The position numbers and the translations under genes are program-made. 64,000 bases of DNA, taken from Megaustenia siamemsis. Its lineage: Eukaryota > Mollusca > Gastropoda > Stylommatophora > Ariophantidae. This document shows positions 31,076-44,400 of the stretch, piece after piece. The notes under the pieces are model-generated. The model was not told where the DNA came from and made no database searches. It was given only the letters and a program-made list of their open reading frames with translations. Location of the stretch: contig JAVIAB010000051.1 in NCBI GenBank assembly GCA_032433765.1, positions 152,657,421-152,721,420 on the forward strand. Reading direction: 5' to 3'. Each line of letters starts with the position of its first letter. Within the stretch, counting starts at the first letter, position 1.

Positions 31076-31489
31076 AGGTAAATGAATACAGCGGGCTTGA
31101 ATAATGATGGAATGGATGGTTCCTGGACGACGCATCACGGGCAGACCAAAAAGAAGGTGGCTTCAAAACAGGAGACATTGAACATGACAAATGAAATGGG
31201 GAATCCGGCTATAGATAGAGATTCTTTCAGACTGGCTGTGGTGAATGCAACGTTTTGCAGTGGACAATCGACCTGATGATGTGATCAGTGTCCTTCCTTG
31301 CTGTTATTACCGTTTCAATTTCCTTGAGCTTGTTCACACTTTGACAACTAAACAAATAAAGTGTACCAGTGAGGTAGACATGCAAGCTTAATTGTTGGAA
31401 CAATATGAATATATGGAGGTGACCGCGAACTTTGTCATGGTGACAGCGGAACAGACATGGGAAGACAATAAGCTTCTCGAATATATAGA
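31076..31489. other. No feature recognised
   Basis: Short frames only; nothing recognised. Confidence 0.5.
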
Positions 31490-31586
31490 GAGAAAGAGAG
31501 AGAGTGTGTGTGTGTGTGAGAAAGAGAGAGAGAGAGTGAGAGGGAGTGAGAGAGAGAGTGAGAGAGAGAGAGTGAGAGAGAGAGAT
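31490..31586. repeat. Compound (GA)n/(GT)n microsatellite
   Basis: GA-rich run with an internal (GT)6 and GAGTGAGAG interruptions. Frames on both strands here are artefacts. Confidence 0.93.
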
Positions 31587-32530
31587 TCTGGAAAGCAATC
31601 TTTGTTTTCTTGGTCCTGTTAATCAGAAACAACTGTGAATTACTCCCCGACATTTGAAGTCAATTCTTTTTTCGCATTCTCCACAAACACTCAGACACTA
31701 CTCTCCAAAACACTTAAAGAGGGTAGTGATTAGTGTTACTGACATTACTCTTGGTTCTAAAGGCGATAATGGGCACATATAACCGTACACAACCGTGCTC
31801 TCTCTCATTTTAGACTAGTATTCATCACAGTTGTGTTCATGTTTCAGATGGTTTCTAATTAGCTTCCCCTCCAGGTTGTCTGTGGTATCTCCATAATTAG
31901 TTACACTCAGAGTTGTCGGTGGTATCTCTACAATTAGTTACACTCAAAGTTGTCTGTAATATCTCCACAATTAGTTACACTCAGAATTGTCTGTAATATC
32001 TCCACAATTAGTTACACTCAAAGTTGTCTGTAATATCTCCACAATTAGTTACACTCAGAATTGTCTATAATATCTCCACAATTAGTTACACTCAGAATTG
32101 TCTGTAATATATCCACAATTAGTTACACTCAGAATTGTCTGTAATATCTCCACAATTAGTTACACTCAGAATTGTCTGTAATATCTCCACAATTAGTTAC
32201 ACTCAGAATTGTCTGTAATATCTCTACAATTAGTTACACTCAGAATTGTCTGTAATATCTCCACAATTAGTTACACTCAGAATTGTCTGTAATATCTCCA
32301 CAATTAGTTACACTAAGAGTTGTCTGTGGTATCTCTACAATTAGTTATTTTTAAGAGTTGTCTGTGGTATCTCCACAATTAGTTACAACCAAAGTTATCT
32401 GTGGTATCTCCATAATTAGTTACGTTCAAAGTTGTCTGTGATATCTCCATCATTAGTTACACTTAAAGTTATCTGTGGTATCTCCTTAATTAGTTACTCT
32501 CAAAGTTATCTGTGATATCTCCATAATTAG

Positions 32531-33112
32531 TACCTAGGAAGTCTAATGACAACCGATAATTCTCAAACAGCAGAGATAGAATCAAGATGCAACAAAGCTT
32601 GTCAAATTATCGGACAGTTATCACCACTATTGTCCAACAAGGAAATAACTCTGGAGGCAAAGCGAGCACTATACAATACAATCTTCATCCCAACGTTGTG
32701 CTACCAATGCCAGAATGGACCCTAGATGAAAGAACAATAAGAAAAATAAACATCTACAGAGATGAAATGTGTTAGACGAATGACAGGAAACAGTCTGAGA
32801 GATAAGATCAAAAATGAAGAACTGAGAAAAAAGCTAGGAATAGCCCCCGCCATAGAATATATAAGGAAACAACAGATAAAATGGTTTGGCCACGTGACAA
32901 GGCAGAAAGAACAAAACACTACACATCGAGCCTTCAACAAACGTTGTGAGAACACCAGACCCAAGTGTCGACCACAAAAAAGATGGGTCGATGGAATATT
33001 AGAAGCACTAGGAAACATAACAGCAGCAGAGGCGAACAGAAGAGCAAAAGACCGCAACATATATCTCCCTCAACGCTGAAAGGCAGATGAAGAAGGAAAG
33101 GAGAGAAGACAA
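32531..33112 (+). mobile_element. LINE-B 3' end, satellite copy 1
   Basis: Homologous to 1558-2146: YLGSLMT at the start, then DNSQTAEIESRCNKACQII, QLSPLLSNKEITLEAKRAL, CVRRMTGNSLRDK and KWFGHVTRQKEQN to the end (frame 32762-33079). Compared with the 1.5-2.1 kb copy it has a one-base loss at CCAGAATGGACC and a one-base gain in AAAAATAAACATC, so the middle is read in a shifted frame. Both lesions are shared by all four satellite copies. This copy also lacks one C near 33068, changing the last residues. Confidence 0.92.
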
Positions 33113-34176
33113 CGTTGTCTGTGATATCTCCATAATTAGCTACACTTAAAGTTGTCTGTGTTATCTCCATAATTATTTAAACTCAAAGTTGTCTGTGATA
33201 TCTCCATAATTAGTTACACTCAAAGTTGTCTGTGATATCTCCAAAATTAGTTAAACTCAAAGTTTTCTGTGATATATTCATAATTAGTTACACTTAAAGT
33301 TGTCTGTGATATCTTCATAATTATTTAAACTCAAAGTTGTCTGTGACATCTCCATAATTAGTTACACTTAAAGTTGTCTGTGATATCTCCATAATTAGTT
33401 ACACTCAAAGTTGTCTGTGATATCTTCATAATTATTTAAACTCAAAGTTGTCTGTGATATCTCCATAATTAGTTAAACTCAAAGTTGTCTGTGATATCTC
33501 CATAATTAGTTACACTCAAAGTTGTCTGTGATATCTCCATAATTAGTTAAACTCAAAGTTGTCTGTGATATCTCCATAATTAGTTACACTCAAAGTTGTC
33601 TGTGATATCTTCATAATTAGTTACACTTAAAGTTGTCTGTGATATCTTCATAATTAGTTACACTTAAAGTTGTCTATGATATCTCCATAATTAGTTACAC
33701 TTTAAGTTGTCTGTGATATCTCCATAATTAGTTACACTTTAAGTTGTGTATGATATCTCCATAATTAGTTACACTTTAAGTTGTCTGTGATATCTCCATA
33801 ATTAGTTACACTCAAATTTGTCTGTGATATCTCCATAATTAGTTAAACTCAAATTTGTCTGTGATATCTCCATAATTAGTTAAACTCAAAGTTGTCTGTG
33901 ATATCTCCATAATTAGTTACACTCAAAGTTGTCTGTGATATCTTCATAATTAGTTACACTAAGAGTTGTCTGTGGTATCTCTACAATTAGTTATTTTTAA
34001 GAGTTGTCTGTGGTATCTCCACAATTAGTTACACCCAAAGTTATCTGTGGTATCTCCATAATTAGTTACGTTCAAAGTTGTCTGTGATATCTCCATCATT
34101 AGTTACACTTAAAGTTATCTGTGGTATCTCCTTAATTAGTTACTCTCAAAGTTATCTGTGATATCTCCATAATTAG

Positions 34177-34760
34177 TACCTAGGAAGTCTAATGACAACC
34201 GATAATTCTCAAACAGCAGAGATAGAATCAAGATGCAACAAAGCTTGTCAAATTATCGGACAGTTATCACCACTATTGTCCAACAAGGAAATAACTCTGG
34301 AGGCAAAGCGAGCACTATACAATACAATCTTCATCCCAACGTTGTGCTACCAATGCCAGAATGGACCCTAGATGAAAGAACAATAAGAAAAATAAACATC
34401 TACAGAGATGAAATGTGTTAGACGAATGACAGGAAACAGTCTGAGAGATAAGATCAAAATGAAGAACTGAGAAAAAAGCTAGGAATAGCCCCCGCCATAG
34501 AATATATAAGGAAACAACAGATAAAATGGTTTGGCCACGTGACAAGGCAGAAAGAACAAAACACTACACATCGAGCCTTCAACAAACGTTGTGAGAACAC
34601 CAGACCCAAGTGTCGACCACAAAAAAGATGGGTCGATGGAATATTAGAAGCACTAGGAAACATAACAGCAGCAGAGGCGAACAGAAGAGCAAAAGACCGC
34701 AACATATATCTCCCCTCAACGCTGAAAGGCAGATGAAGAAGGAAAGGAGAGAAGACAACG
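34177..34760 (+). mobile_element. LINE-B 3' end, satellite copy 2
   Basis: Nearly identical to copy 1, with the same paired frameshifts. It additionally lacks one A at about 34456 (ATCAAAATG against ATCAAAAATG), which breaks the frame that is open in copies 1 and 3. Confidence 0.92.
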
Positions 34761-36008
34761 TTGTCTGTGATATCTCCATAATTAGCTACACTTAAAGTTG
34801 TCTGTGTTATCTCCATAATTATTTAAACTCAAAGTTGTCTGTGATATCTCCATAATTAGTTACACTCAAAGTTGTCTGTGATATCTCCAAAATTAGTTAA
34901 ACTCAAAGATTTTCTGTGATATATTCATAATTAGTTACACTTAAAGTTGTCTGTGATATCTTCATAATTATTTAAACTCAAAGTTGTCTGTGATATCTCC
35001 ATAATTAGTTACACTTAAAGTTGCCTGTGATATCTCCATAATTAGTTACACTCAAAGTTGTCTGTGATATCTTCATAATTATTTAAACTCAAAGTTGTCT
35101 GTGATATCTCCATAATTAGTTAAACTCAAAGTTGTCTGTGATATCTCCATAATTAGTTACACTCAAAGTTGTCTGTGATATCTCCATAATTAGTTAAACT
35201 CAAAGTTGTCTGTGATATCTCCATAATTAGTTACACTCAAAGTTGTCTGTGATATCTTCATAATTAGTTACACTTAAAGTTGTCTATGATATCTCCATAA
35301 TTAGTTACACTTTAAGTTGTCTGTGATATCTCCATAATTAGTTACACTTTAAGTTGTCTATGATATCTCCATAATTAGTTACACTTTAAGTTGTCTGTGA
35401 TATCTCCATAATTAGTTAAACTCAAATTTGTCTGTGATATCTCCATAATTAGTTAAACTCAAATTTGTCTGTGATATCTCCATAATTAGTTAAACTCAAA
35501 GTTGTCTGTGATATCTCCATAATTAGTTACACTCAAAGTTGTCTGTGATATCTTCATAATTAGTTACACTTTAAGTTGTCTGTAATATCTCCACAATTAG
35601 TTACACTCAGAATTGTCTGTAATATCTCCACAATTAGTTACACTCAGAATTGTCTGTAATATCTCCACAATTAGTTACACTCAGAATTGTCTGTAATATC
35701 TCTACAATTAGTTACACTCAGAATTGTCTGTAATATCTCCACAATTAGTTACACTCAGAATTGTCTGTAATATCTCCACAATTAGTTACACTAAGAGTTG
35801 TCTGTGGTATCTCTACAATTAGTTATTTTTAAGAGTTGTCTGTGGTATCTCCACAATTAGTTACACCCAAAGTTATCTGTGGTATCTCCATAATTAGTTA
35901 CGTTCAAAGTTGTCTGTGATATCTCCATCATTAGTTACACTTAAAGTTATCTGTGGTATCTCCTTAATTAGTTACTCTCAAAGTTATCTGTGATATCTCC
36001 ATAATTAG

Positions 36009-36593
36009 TACCTAGGAAGTCTAATGACAACCGATACTTCTCAAACAGCAGAGATAGAATCAAGATGCAACAAAGCTTGTCAAATTATCGGACAGTTATC
36101 ACCACTATTGTCCAACAAGGAAATAACTCTGGAGGCAAAGCGAGCACTATACAATACAATCTTCATCCCAACGTTGTGCTACCAATGCCAGAATGGACCC
36201 TAGATGAAAGAACAATAAGAAAAATAAACATCTACAGAGATGAAATGTGTTAGACGAATGACAGGAAACAGTCTGAGAGATAAGATCAAAAATGAAGAAC
36301 TGAGAAAAAAGCTAGGAATAGCCCCCGCCATAGAATATATAAGGAAACAACAGATAAAATGGTTTGGCCACGTGACAAGGCAGAAAGAACAAAACACTAC
36401 ACATCGAGCCTTCAACAAACGTTGTGAGAACACCAGACCCAAGTGTCGACCACAAAAAAGATGGGTCGATGGAATATTAGAAGCACTAGGAAACATAACA
36501 GCAGCAGAGGCGAACAGAAGAGCAAAAGACCGCAACATATATCTCCCCTCGACGCTGAAAGGCAGATGAAGAAGGAAAGGAGAGAAGACAACG
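36009..36593 (+). mobile_element. LINE-B 3' end, satellite copy 3
   Basis: Nearly identical to copies 1 and 2. The terminal frame 36240-36569 is the longest clean LINE-B C-terminus of the set (109 residues, ending YLPSTLKGR). The private change is GATACTTCTC near its left end. Confidence 0.92.
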
Positions 36594-37840
36594 TTGTCTG
36601 TGATATCTCCATAATTAGCTACACTTAAAGTTGTCTGTGTTATCTCCATAATTATTTAAACTCAAAGTTGTCTGTGATATCTCCATAATTAGTTACACTC
36701 AAAGTTGTCTGTGATATCTCCAAAATTAGTTAAACTCAAAGTTTTCTGTGATATATTCATAATTAGTTACACTTAAAGTTGTCTGTGATATCTTCATAAT
36801 TATTTAAACTCAAAGTTTGTCTGTGATATCTCCATAATTAGTTACACTTAAAGTTGTCTGTGATATCTCCATAATTAGTTACACTCAAAGTTGTCTGTGA
36901 TATCTTCATAATTATTTAAACTCAAAGTTGTCTGTGATATCTCCATAATTAGTTAAACTCAAAGTTGTCTGTGATATCTCCATAATTAGTTACACTCAAA
37001 GTTGTCTGTGATATCTCCATAATTAGTTAAACTCAAAGTTGTCTGTGATATCTCCATAATTAGTTACACTCAAAGTTGTCTGTGATATCTTCATAATTAG
37101 TTACACTTAAAGTTGTCTATGATATCTCCATAATTAGTTACACTTTAAGTTGTCTGTGATATCTCCATAATTAGTTACACTTTAAGTTGTCTATGATATC
37201 TCCATAATTAGTTACACTTTAAGTTGTCTGTGATATCTCCATAATTAGTTAAACTCAAATTTGTCTGTGATATCTCCATAATTAGTTAAACTCAAATTTG
37301 TCTGTGATATCTCCATAATTAGTTAAACTCAAAGTTGTCTGTGATATCTCCATAATTAGTTACACTCAAAGTTGTCTGTGATATCTTCATAATTAGTTAC
37401 ACTTTAAGTTGTCTGCGATATCTCCATAATTAGTTAAACTTTAAGTTGTCTGCGATATCTCCATAATTAGTTACATTTAAAGTTGTCTGTGATATCTCCA
37501 CAATTAGTTACACTCAGAATTGTCTGTAATATCTCTACAATTAGTTACACTCAGAATTGTCTGTAATATCTCCACAATTAGTTACACTCAGAATTGTCTG
37601 TAATATCTCCACAATTAGTTACCTAAGAGTTGTCTGTGGTATCTCTACAATTAGTTATTTTTAAGAGTTGTCTGTGGTATCTCCACAATTAGTTACACCC
37701 AAAGTTATCTGTGGTATCTCCATAATTAGTTACGTTCAAAGTTGTATGTGATATCTCCATCATTAGTTACACTTAAAGTTATCTGTGGTATCTCCTTAAT
37801 TAGTTACTCTCAAAGTTATCTGTGATATCTCCATAATTAG

Positions 37841-38422
37841 TACCTAGGAAGTCTAATGACAACCGATAATTCTCAAACAGCAGAGATAGAATCAAGATGC
37901 AACAAAGCTTGTCAAATTATCGGACAGTTTATCACCACTATTGTCCAACAAGGAAATAACTCTGGAGGCAAAGCGAGCACTATACAATACAATCTTCATC
38001 CCAACGTTGTGCTACCAATGCCAGAATGGACCCTAGATGAAAGAACAATAAGAAAAATAAACATCTACAGAGATGAAATGTTTAGACGAATGACAGGAAA
38101 CAGTCTGAGAGATAAGATCAAAAATGAAGAACTGAGAAAAAAGCTAGGAATAGCCCCCGCCATAGAATATATAAGGAAACAACAGATAAAATGGTTTGGC
38201 CAAGTGACAAGGCAGAAAGAACAAAACACTACACATCGAGCCTTCAACAAACGTTGTGAGAACACCAGACCCAAGTGTCGACCACAAAAAGATGGTCGAT
38301 GGAATATTAGAAGCACTAGGAAACATAACAGCAGCAGAGCGAACAGAAGAGCAAAAGACCGCAACATATATCTCCCCTCGAAGCTGAAAGGCAGATGAAG
38401 AAGGAAAGGAGAGAAGACAACG
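37841..38422 (+). mobile_element. LINE-B 3' end, satellite copy 4
   Basis: Same start and end as the other copies, with the shared frameshifts plus private ones: an extra T at about 37929, loss of GT in AAATGTTTAGACG, and single-base losses near 38288-38340. By chance these give one 180-residue open frame (37856-38398) that mixes two frames. It should not be called a gene. Confidence 0.92.
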
Positions 38423-40812
38423 TTGTCTGTGATATCTCCATAATTAGCTACACTTAAAGTTGTCTGTGTTATCTCCATAATTATTTAAACTCAAAGTTGT
38501 CTGTGATATCTCCATAATTAGTTACACTCAAAGTTGTCTGTGATATCTCCAAAATTAGTTAAACTCAAAGTTTTCTGTGATATATTCATAATTAGTTACA
38601 CTTAAAGTTGTCTGTGATATCTTCATAATTATTTAAACTCAAAGTTGTCTGTGATATCTCCATAATTAGTTACACTTAAAGTTGTCTGTGATATCTCCAT
38701 AATTAGTTACACTCAAAGTTGTCTGTGATATCTTCATAATTATTTAAACTCAAAGTTGTCTGTGATATCTCCATAATTAGTTAAACTCAAAGTTGTCTGT
38801 GATATCTCCATAATTAGTTACACTCAAAGTTGTCTGTGATATCTCCATAATTAGTTAAACTCAAAGTTGTCTGTGATATCTCCATAATTAGTTACACTCA
38901 AAGTTGTCTGTGATATCTTCATAATTAGTTTACACTTAAAGTTGTCTATGATATCTCCATAATTAGTTACACTTTAAGTTGTCTGTGATATCTCCATAAT
39001 TAGTTACACTTTAAGTTGTCTATGATATCTCCATAATTAGTTACACTTTAAGTTGTCTGTGATATCTCCATAATTAGTTAAACTCAAATTTGTCTGTGAT
39101 ATCTCCATAATTAGTTAAACTCAAATTTGTCTGTGATATCTCCATAATTAGTTAAACTCAAAGTTGTCTGTGATATCTCCATAATTAGTTACACTCAAAG
39201 TTGTCTGTGATATCTCCATAATTAGTTACACTCAAAGTTGTCTGTGATATCTTCATAATTAATTACACTTTAAGTTGTCTGCGATATCTCCATAATTAGT
39301 TAAACTTTAAGTTGTCTGCGATATCTCCATAATTAGTTACATTTAAAGTTGTCTGTGATATCTCCATAATTAGTTACATTTAAAGTTGTCTGTGATATCT
39401 CCATAATTAGTTACATTCAAAGTTGTCTGTGAAATCTCAATAATTAGCTACACTCAAAGTTGTGTGTGCTATCTCTATAATTAGCTACACTCAAAGTTGT
39501 CTGTGCTATCTCTATAATTAGTTACACTCAAGTTGTCTGTGCTATCTCTATAATTAGTTACACTCAAAGTTGTCTTTTGTATCTCTATAATTAGTTACAC
39601 TCAAAGTTGTCTTTTGTATCTCTATAATTAGTTACACCCAAAATTGTCTTTGGTATCTCTATAATTAGTTCCACTCAAAGTTGTCTGTGCTATCTCCATA
39701 ATTAGTTCGACTCAATGTTGTCTTTGGTATCTCTATAATTAGTTACACTCAAAGTTGTCTTTGGTATCTCTATATTTAGTTACACTCAAAGTTGTCTGTG
39801 ATATCTCTATAATTAGTTACACTCAAAGTTGTCCGTGATATCTCTATAATTAGTTACACTCAAAGTTGTATGTGGTATCTCTATAATTAGCTACACTCAA
39901 AGTTGTCTGTGCTGTCTCTATAACTAGCTCCACTCAAAGTTGTCTGTGATATCTCTATAACTAGCTCCACTCAAAGTTGTCTGTGATATCTCTATAACTA
40001 GCTCCACTCAAAGTTGTCTTTGGTATCTCTATAATTAGCTCCACTCAAAGTTGTCTGTGATATCTCTATAATTAGTTACACTCAAAGTCGTCTGTGTTAT
40101 TTCTATAATTAGTTACACTTAAAGTTGTCTGTGATATCTCTATAGTTAGTTACACTGAAGTTGTCTGTGGTATCTCTATAATTAGCTCCACTCAAAGTTG
40201 TCTGTGCTATCTCTATAACTAGCTCCACTCAAAGTTGTCTGTGATATCTCTATAATTAGTTCCACTCAAAGCTGTCTGTGTTATTTTATAATTAGTTCCA
40301 CTCAAGTTGTCTGTGCTATCTCCATAATTATTTTCGACTCAATGTTGTCTTTGTATCTCTATAATTAGTTTCATTAAAGTTGTCTGTGCTATCTCTATAA
40401 TTAGTTCCATTCAAAGTTGTCTGCTATCTCTATAATTAGCTCCAATCAAAGTTGTCTGTGGTATCTCTATAATTAGATCCACTCAAGGTTGTCTGTGCTA
40501 TCTCTATAATTAGCTCCACTCAAAGTTGTCTGTGCTATCTCTATAATTAGTTACACTCAAAGTTGTCTGTGATATCTCCATAATTAGTTATACTCAAAGT
40601 TGTCTGTGCTATCTCTATAATTAGTTAAAATCAAATTTGTCGATGCTATCTCTATAATTAGTTATACTCAAAGTTGTCTGTGCTATCTCTATAATTAGTT
40701 ATACTCAAAGTTGTCTGTGCTATCTCTATAATTAGTTACACTCAAGTTGTCTGTGCTATCTCTATAATTAGTTATACTCAAAGTTGTCTGTGCTATCTCC
40801 ATAATTAGTTAC

Positions 40813-41461
40813 CCGCCTTCCTTTAGGTGCCTCTCACGATTGTTATTGGCTTTCGTCATTGCCCGTTTGAGAACAATAATCTACAGGCACGCAATGCTTG
40901 CCCAGAATAACTCCCCTCCCCCCCCCCCCCAAACAAAAAAAAAAATAAAAAATAAAGAAAAAACATACATAGAAGGAGACAAGCAAAAGTCAATTATCTA
41001 AATTCGGAAACAATTTAAGTGTAATAGGATATCTCTTCTCCTACATGTATGTGCATTTTTCTGCTTGTCTGTCAGTCGTTTGTCTGTTTTACTCCGCATG
41101 ATAGAAACTGCTCAACTAAAGTGTCATAACAGACATGTTTGATTGTGTCTGTGTGCTATATTAACGCGTCTTAGATTGTGAAATCTTCTCGAGTTAAAAG
41201 ATAATACAATCAATCGTAGAATTGTACCATTCTTTGTTTCTCCCTGATTTGGGGGAGGGGGGAGAATACTGACAGACTGGCAAAAGAGTCCATATACCAT
41301 GTGCTGTACCCCGTAGTGTAGATATCTGGTGGCTTTTTAATTTAATCAGCAAAATGAAAATTAAGAAAACAAATCTTGATTGTGTGAAATTAGGTCACGT
41401 GCATCTGAGTGGTGTCAGGTTGACTAACAGGATCACGCAGATAAGACATGACTTCAGTTGT
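40813..41461. other. Spacer between the two large satellites
   Basis: Unique-looking sequence with a poly(C)/poly(A) stretch at about 40913-40970. No gene seen. Confidence 0.55.
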
Positions 41462-44400
41462 CAACTGTCGACAAGTTAACGTAGTCTGTCAGTAATACAT
41501 CAACGGCCCCACAGTTAACGTAGTCTGTCAGTAGTACATCAACGGCCCCCAAGTTAACGCAGTCTGTCAGTAATACATCAACGGCCCCCAAGTTAACGTA
41601 GTCTGTCAGTAGTGCATCAACGGCCCCCAAGTTAACGTAGTCTGTCAGTAATACACCAACGGCCCCCATGTTAAGGTAGTCTGTCAGTAGTACACCAACG
41701 GCCCCCAAGTTAACGTAGTCTGTCAGTAGTACACCAACGGCTTTCAAGTTAACGTAGTCTGTCAGTAGTACACCAACGGCCCCCAAGTTAACGTAGTCTG
41801 TCAGTAGTACACCAACGGCCGCCAAGTTAACACAGTCTGTTAGTAGTACATCAACGGCCCCCAAGTTAACGTAGTCTGTCAGTAGTACATCAACGACCCC
41901 ATAGTTAACGTGGTCTGTCAGTAGTACACCAACGCCCCCCAAATTAACGTAGTCTGTCAGTTGTACACCAACGGCCCCCAATTTAACGTAGTCTGTCAGT
42001 AATACATCAACGGCCCCCAAGGTAACGTAGTCTGTCAGTAGTACACCAACGGCCGCCAAGTTAACACAGTCTGTTAGTAGTACATCAACGGCCCCCAAGT
42101 TAACGTAGTCTGTCAGTAGTACATCAACGGCCCCCAAGTTAACGTAGTCTGTCAGTAGTACATCAACGGCCCCCAAGTTAACGTAGTCTGTCAGTAGTAC
42201 ATCAACGGCCCCCAAATTAACGTATTCTGTCAGTAGTACATCAACGACTCCCAAGTTAACGTAGTCTGTCAGTAGTTCATCAACGGCTTCCAAGTTTCCA
42301 AGTTAACGTAGTCTGTCAGTAGTACATCAACGGCTCCCAAGATAACGTAGTCTGTCAGTAGTATATCAACGGCTCCCAAGTTAACGCAGTCTGTCAGTAG
42401 TATTTCAACGGATCCCAAGTTAACGTAGTCTGTCAGTAGTTCATCAACGGCTTCCAAGTTTCCAAGTTAACGTAGTCTGTCAGTAGTACATCAACGGCTC
42501 CCAAGAAAACGTAGTCTGTCAGTAGCACATCAACGGCTCCCAAGTTAACGTAGTCTGTCAGTAGTACATCAACGGCTTCCAAGTTAACGTAGTCTGTCAG
42601 TAGTACATCAACAGCTCCCAAGTTTACGTAGTCTGTCAGTAGTACACCAACGGCCCTCAAGTTAACGTAGTCTGTCAGTAGTGCACCAACGGCTCCCAAG
42701 TTAACGTAGTCTGTCAGTAGTACATCAACGCCGCCAAGTTAACGTAGTCTTTCAGTAGTACATCAACGGTCCCCAAGTTAACGTATCTGTCAGTAGTACA
42801 TCAAAGACCCCCAGGTTAACCTGGTCTGTCACTAGTACACCAACGCCCCTGAAGTTCACGTAGTCTGTCAGTAGTACACCAACGGTCCCCAAGTTAACGT
42901 AGTCTGTCAGTAGTACATCAACGGCCTCCAAGTTAATGTAGTCTGTCAGTAGTACACCAACGGCCCCCTAGTTAACGTAGTCTTTCAGTAGTACATCAAC
43001 GGCCCCCAAGTTAACATAGTCTGTCAGTTTCCACCAACGGCCCCCAAGTTAGCAGAGTCTGTTAGTAGTACCTCATCGGCCCTCAAGTTAACGTAGTCTG
43101 TCAGTAGTACATCAACGTTCCCCAAGTTAACGTAGTCTGTCAGTAGTACACCAACGGCCCCCAAGTTAACGCAGTCTGTTAGTAGTACATCAACGGCCCC
43201 CAAGTTAATGTAGTCTGTCAGTAGTAACCCAACGGCCCCAAGTTAACGTAGTCTGTCAGTAGTACATCAACGGCTCCTAAGTTAACGTAGTCTGTCAGTA
43301 GTATATCAACGACTCCCAAGTTAACGTAGTAAGACTAAGTAGTTCATAAACTGCTTCAACCTTCCAAGTTAACGTAGTCTGTCAGTAGTTCATCAACGGC
43401 TTCCAAGTTTCCAAGTTAACGTAGTCTGTCAGTAGTACATCAACGGCTCCCAAGATAACGTAGTCTGTCAGTAGTATATCAACGGCTCCCAAGTTAACGT
43501 AGTCTGTCAGTAGTATTTCAACGGATCCCAAGTTAACGTAGTCTGTCAGTAATACACCAACGGCCCCATGTTAAGGTAGTCTGTCAGTAGTACACCAACG
43601 GCCCCCAAGTTAACGTAGTCTGTCAGTAGTACACCAACGGCTTTCAAGTTAACGTAGTCTGTCAGTAGTACACCAACGGCCCCCAAGTTAACGTAGTCTG
43701 TCAGTAGTACACCAACGGCCGCCAAGTTAACACAGTCTTTTAGTAGTACATCAACGGCCCCCAAGTTAACGTAGTCTGTCAGTAGTACATCAACGACCCC
43801 ATAGTTAACGTGTTCTGTCAGTAGTACACCAACGCCCCCCAAATTAACGTAGTCTGTCAGTTGTACACCAACGGCCCCCAAGTTAACGTAGTCTGTCAGT
43901 AATACATCAACGGCCCCCAAGTTAACGTAGTCTTTCAGTAGTACATCAACGGCCCCCAAGTTAACGCAGTCTGTCAGTAATACATCAACGGCCCCTACGT
44001 TAACGTAGTCTGTCAGTAGTACATCAACGGCCCCCAAGTTAACGTAGTCTGTCAGTAATACACCAACGGCCCCCATGTTAAGGTAGTCTGTCAGTAGTAC
44101 ACCAACGGCCCCCAAGTTAACGTAGTCTGTCAGTAGTACACCAACGGCTTTCAAGTTAACGTAGTCTGTCAGTAGTACACCAACGGCCCCCAAGTAAACG
44201 TAGTCTGTCAGTAGTACACCAACGGCCGCCAAGTTAACACAGTCTGTTAGTAGTACATCAACGGCCCCCAAGTTAACGTAGACTGTCAGTAGTACATCAA
44301 CGACCCCATAGTTAACGTGGTCTGTCAGTAGTACACCAACGCCCCCCAAATTAACGTAGTCTGTCAGTTGTACACCAACGGCCCCCAATTTAACGTAGTC

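Larger units (their letters stand above)
31872..40812 (+). repeat. 8.9-kb 37-bp minisatellite with four embedded LINE-B copies
   Basis: The unit is 37 bp and contains TTGTCTGTGATATCTCCATA followed by ATTAGTTACACTCAAAG. Variant classes occur in blocks: GTAATATCTCCACAATT at the left, GTGATATCTCCATAATT in the middle and GTGCTATCTCTATAATT at the right (39.4-40.8 kb). Four LINE-B 3' ends interrupt it at the same point in the unit, after ...ATAATTAG and before TTGTCTGTG. LINE start points are 32531, 34177, 36009 and 37841, giving higher-order periods of 1646, 1832 and 1832 bp. The first period is shorter by about five units. No gene is present. Confidence 0.96.

Noticed and set aside
37856..38398. 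180-codon frame as an intact gene
   Set aside because: It joins two LINE-B reading frames through private indels; the sister copies do not share it.
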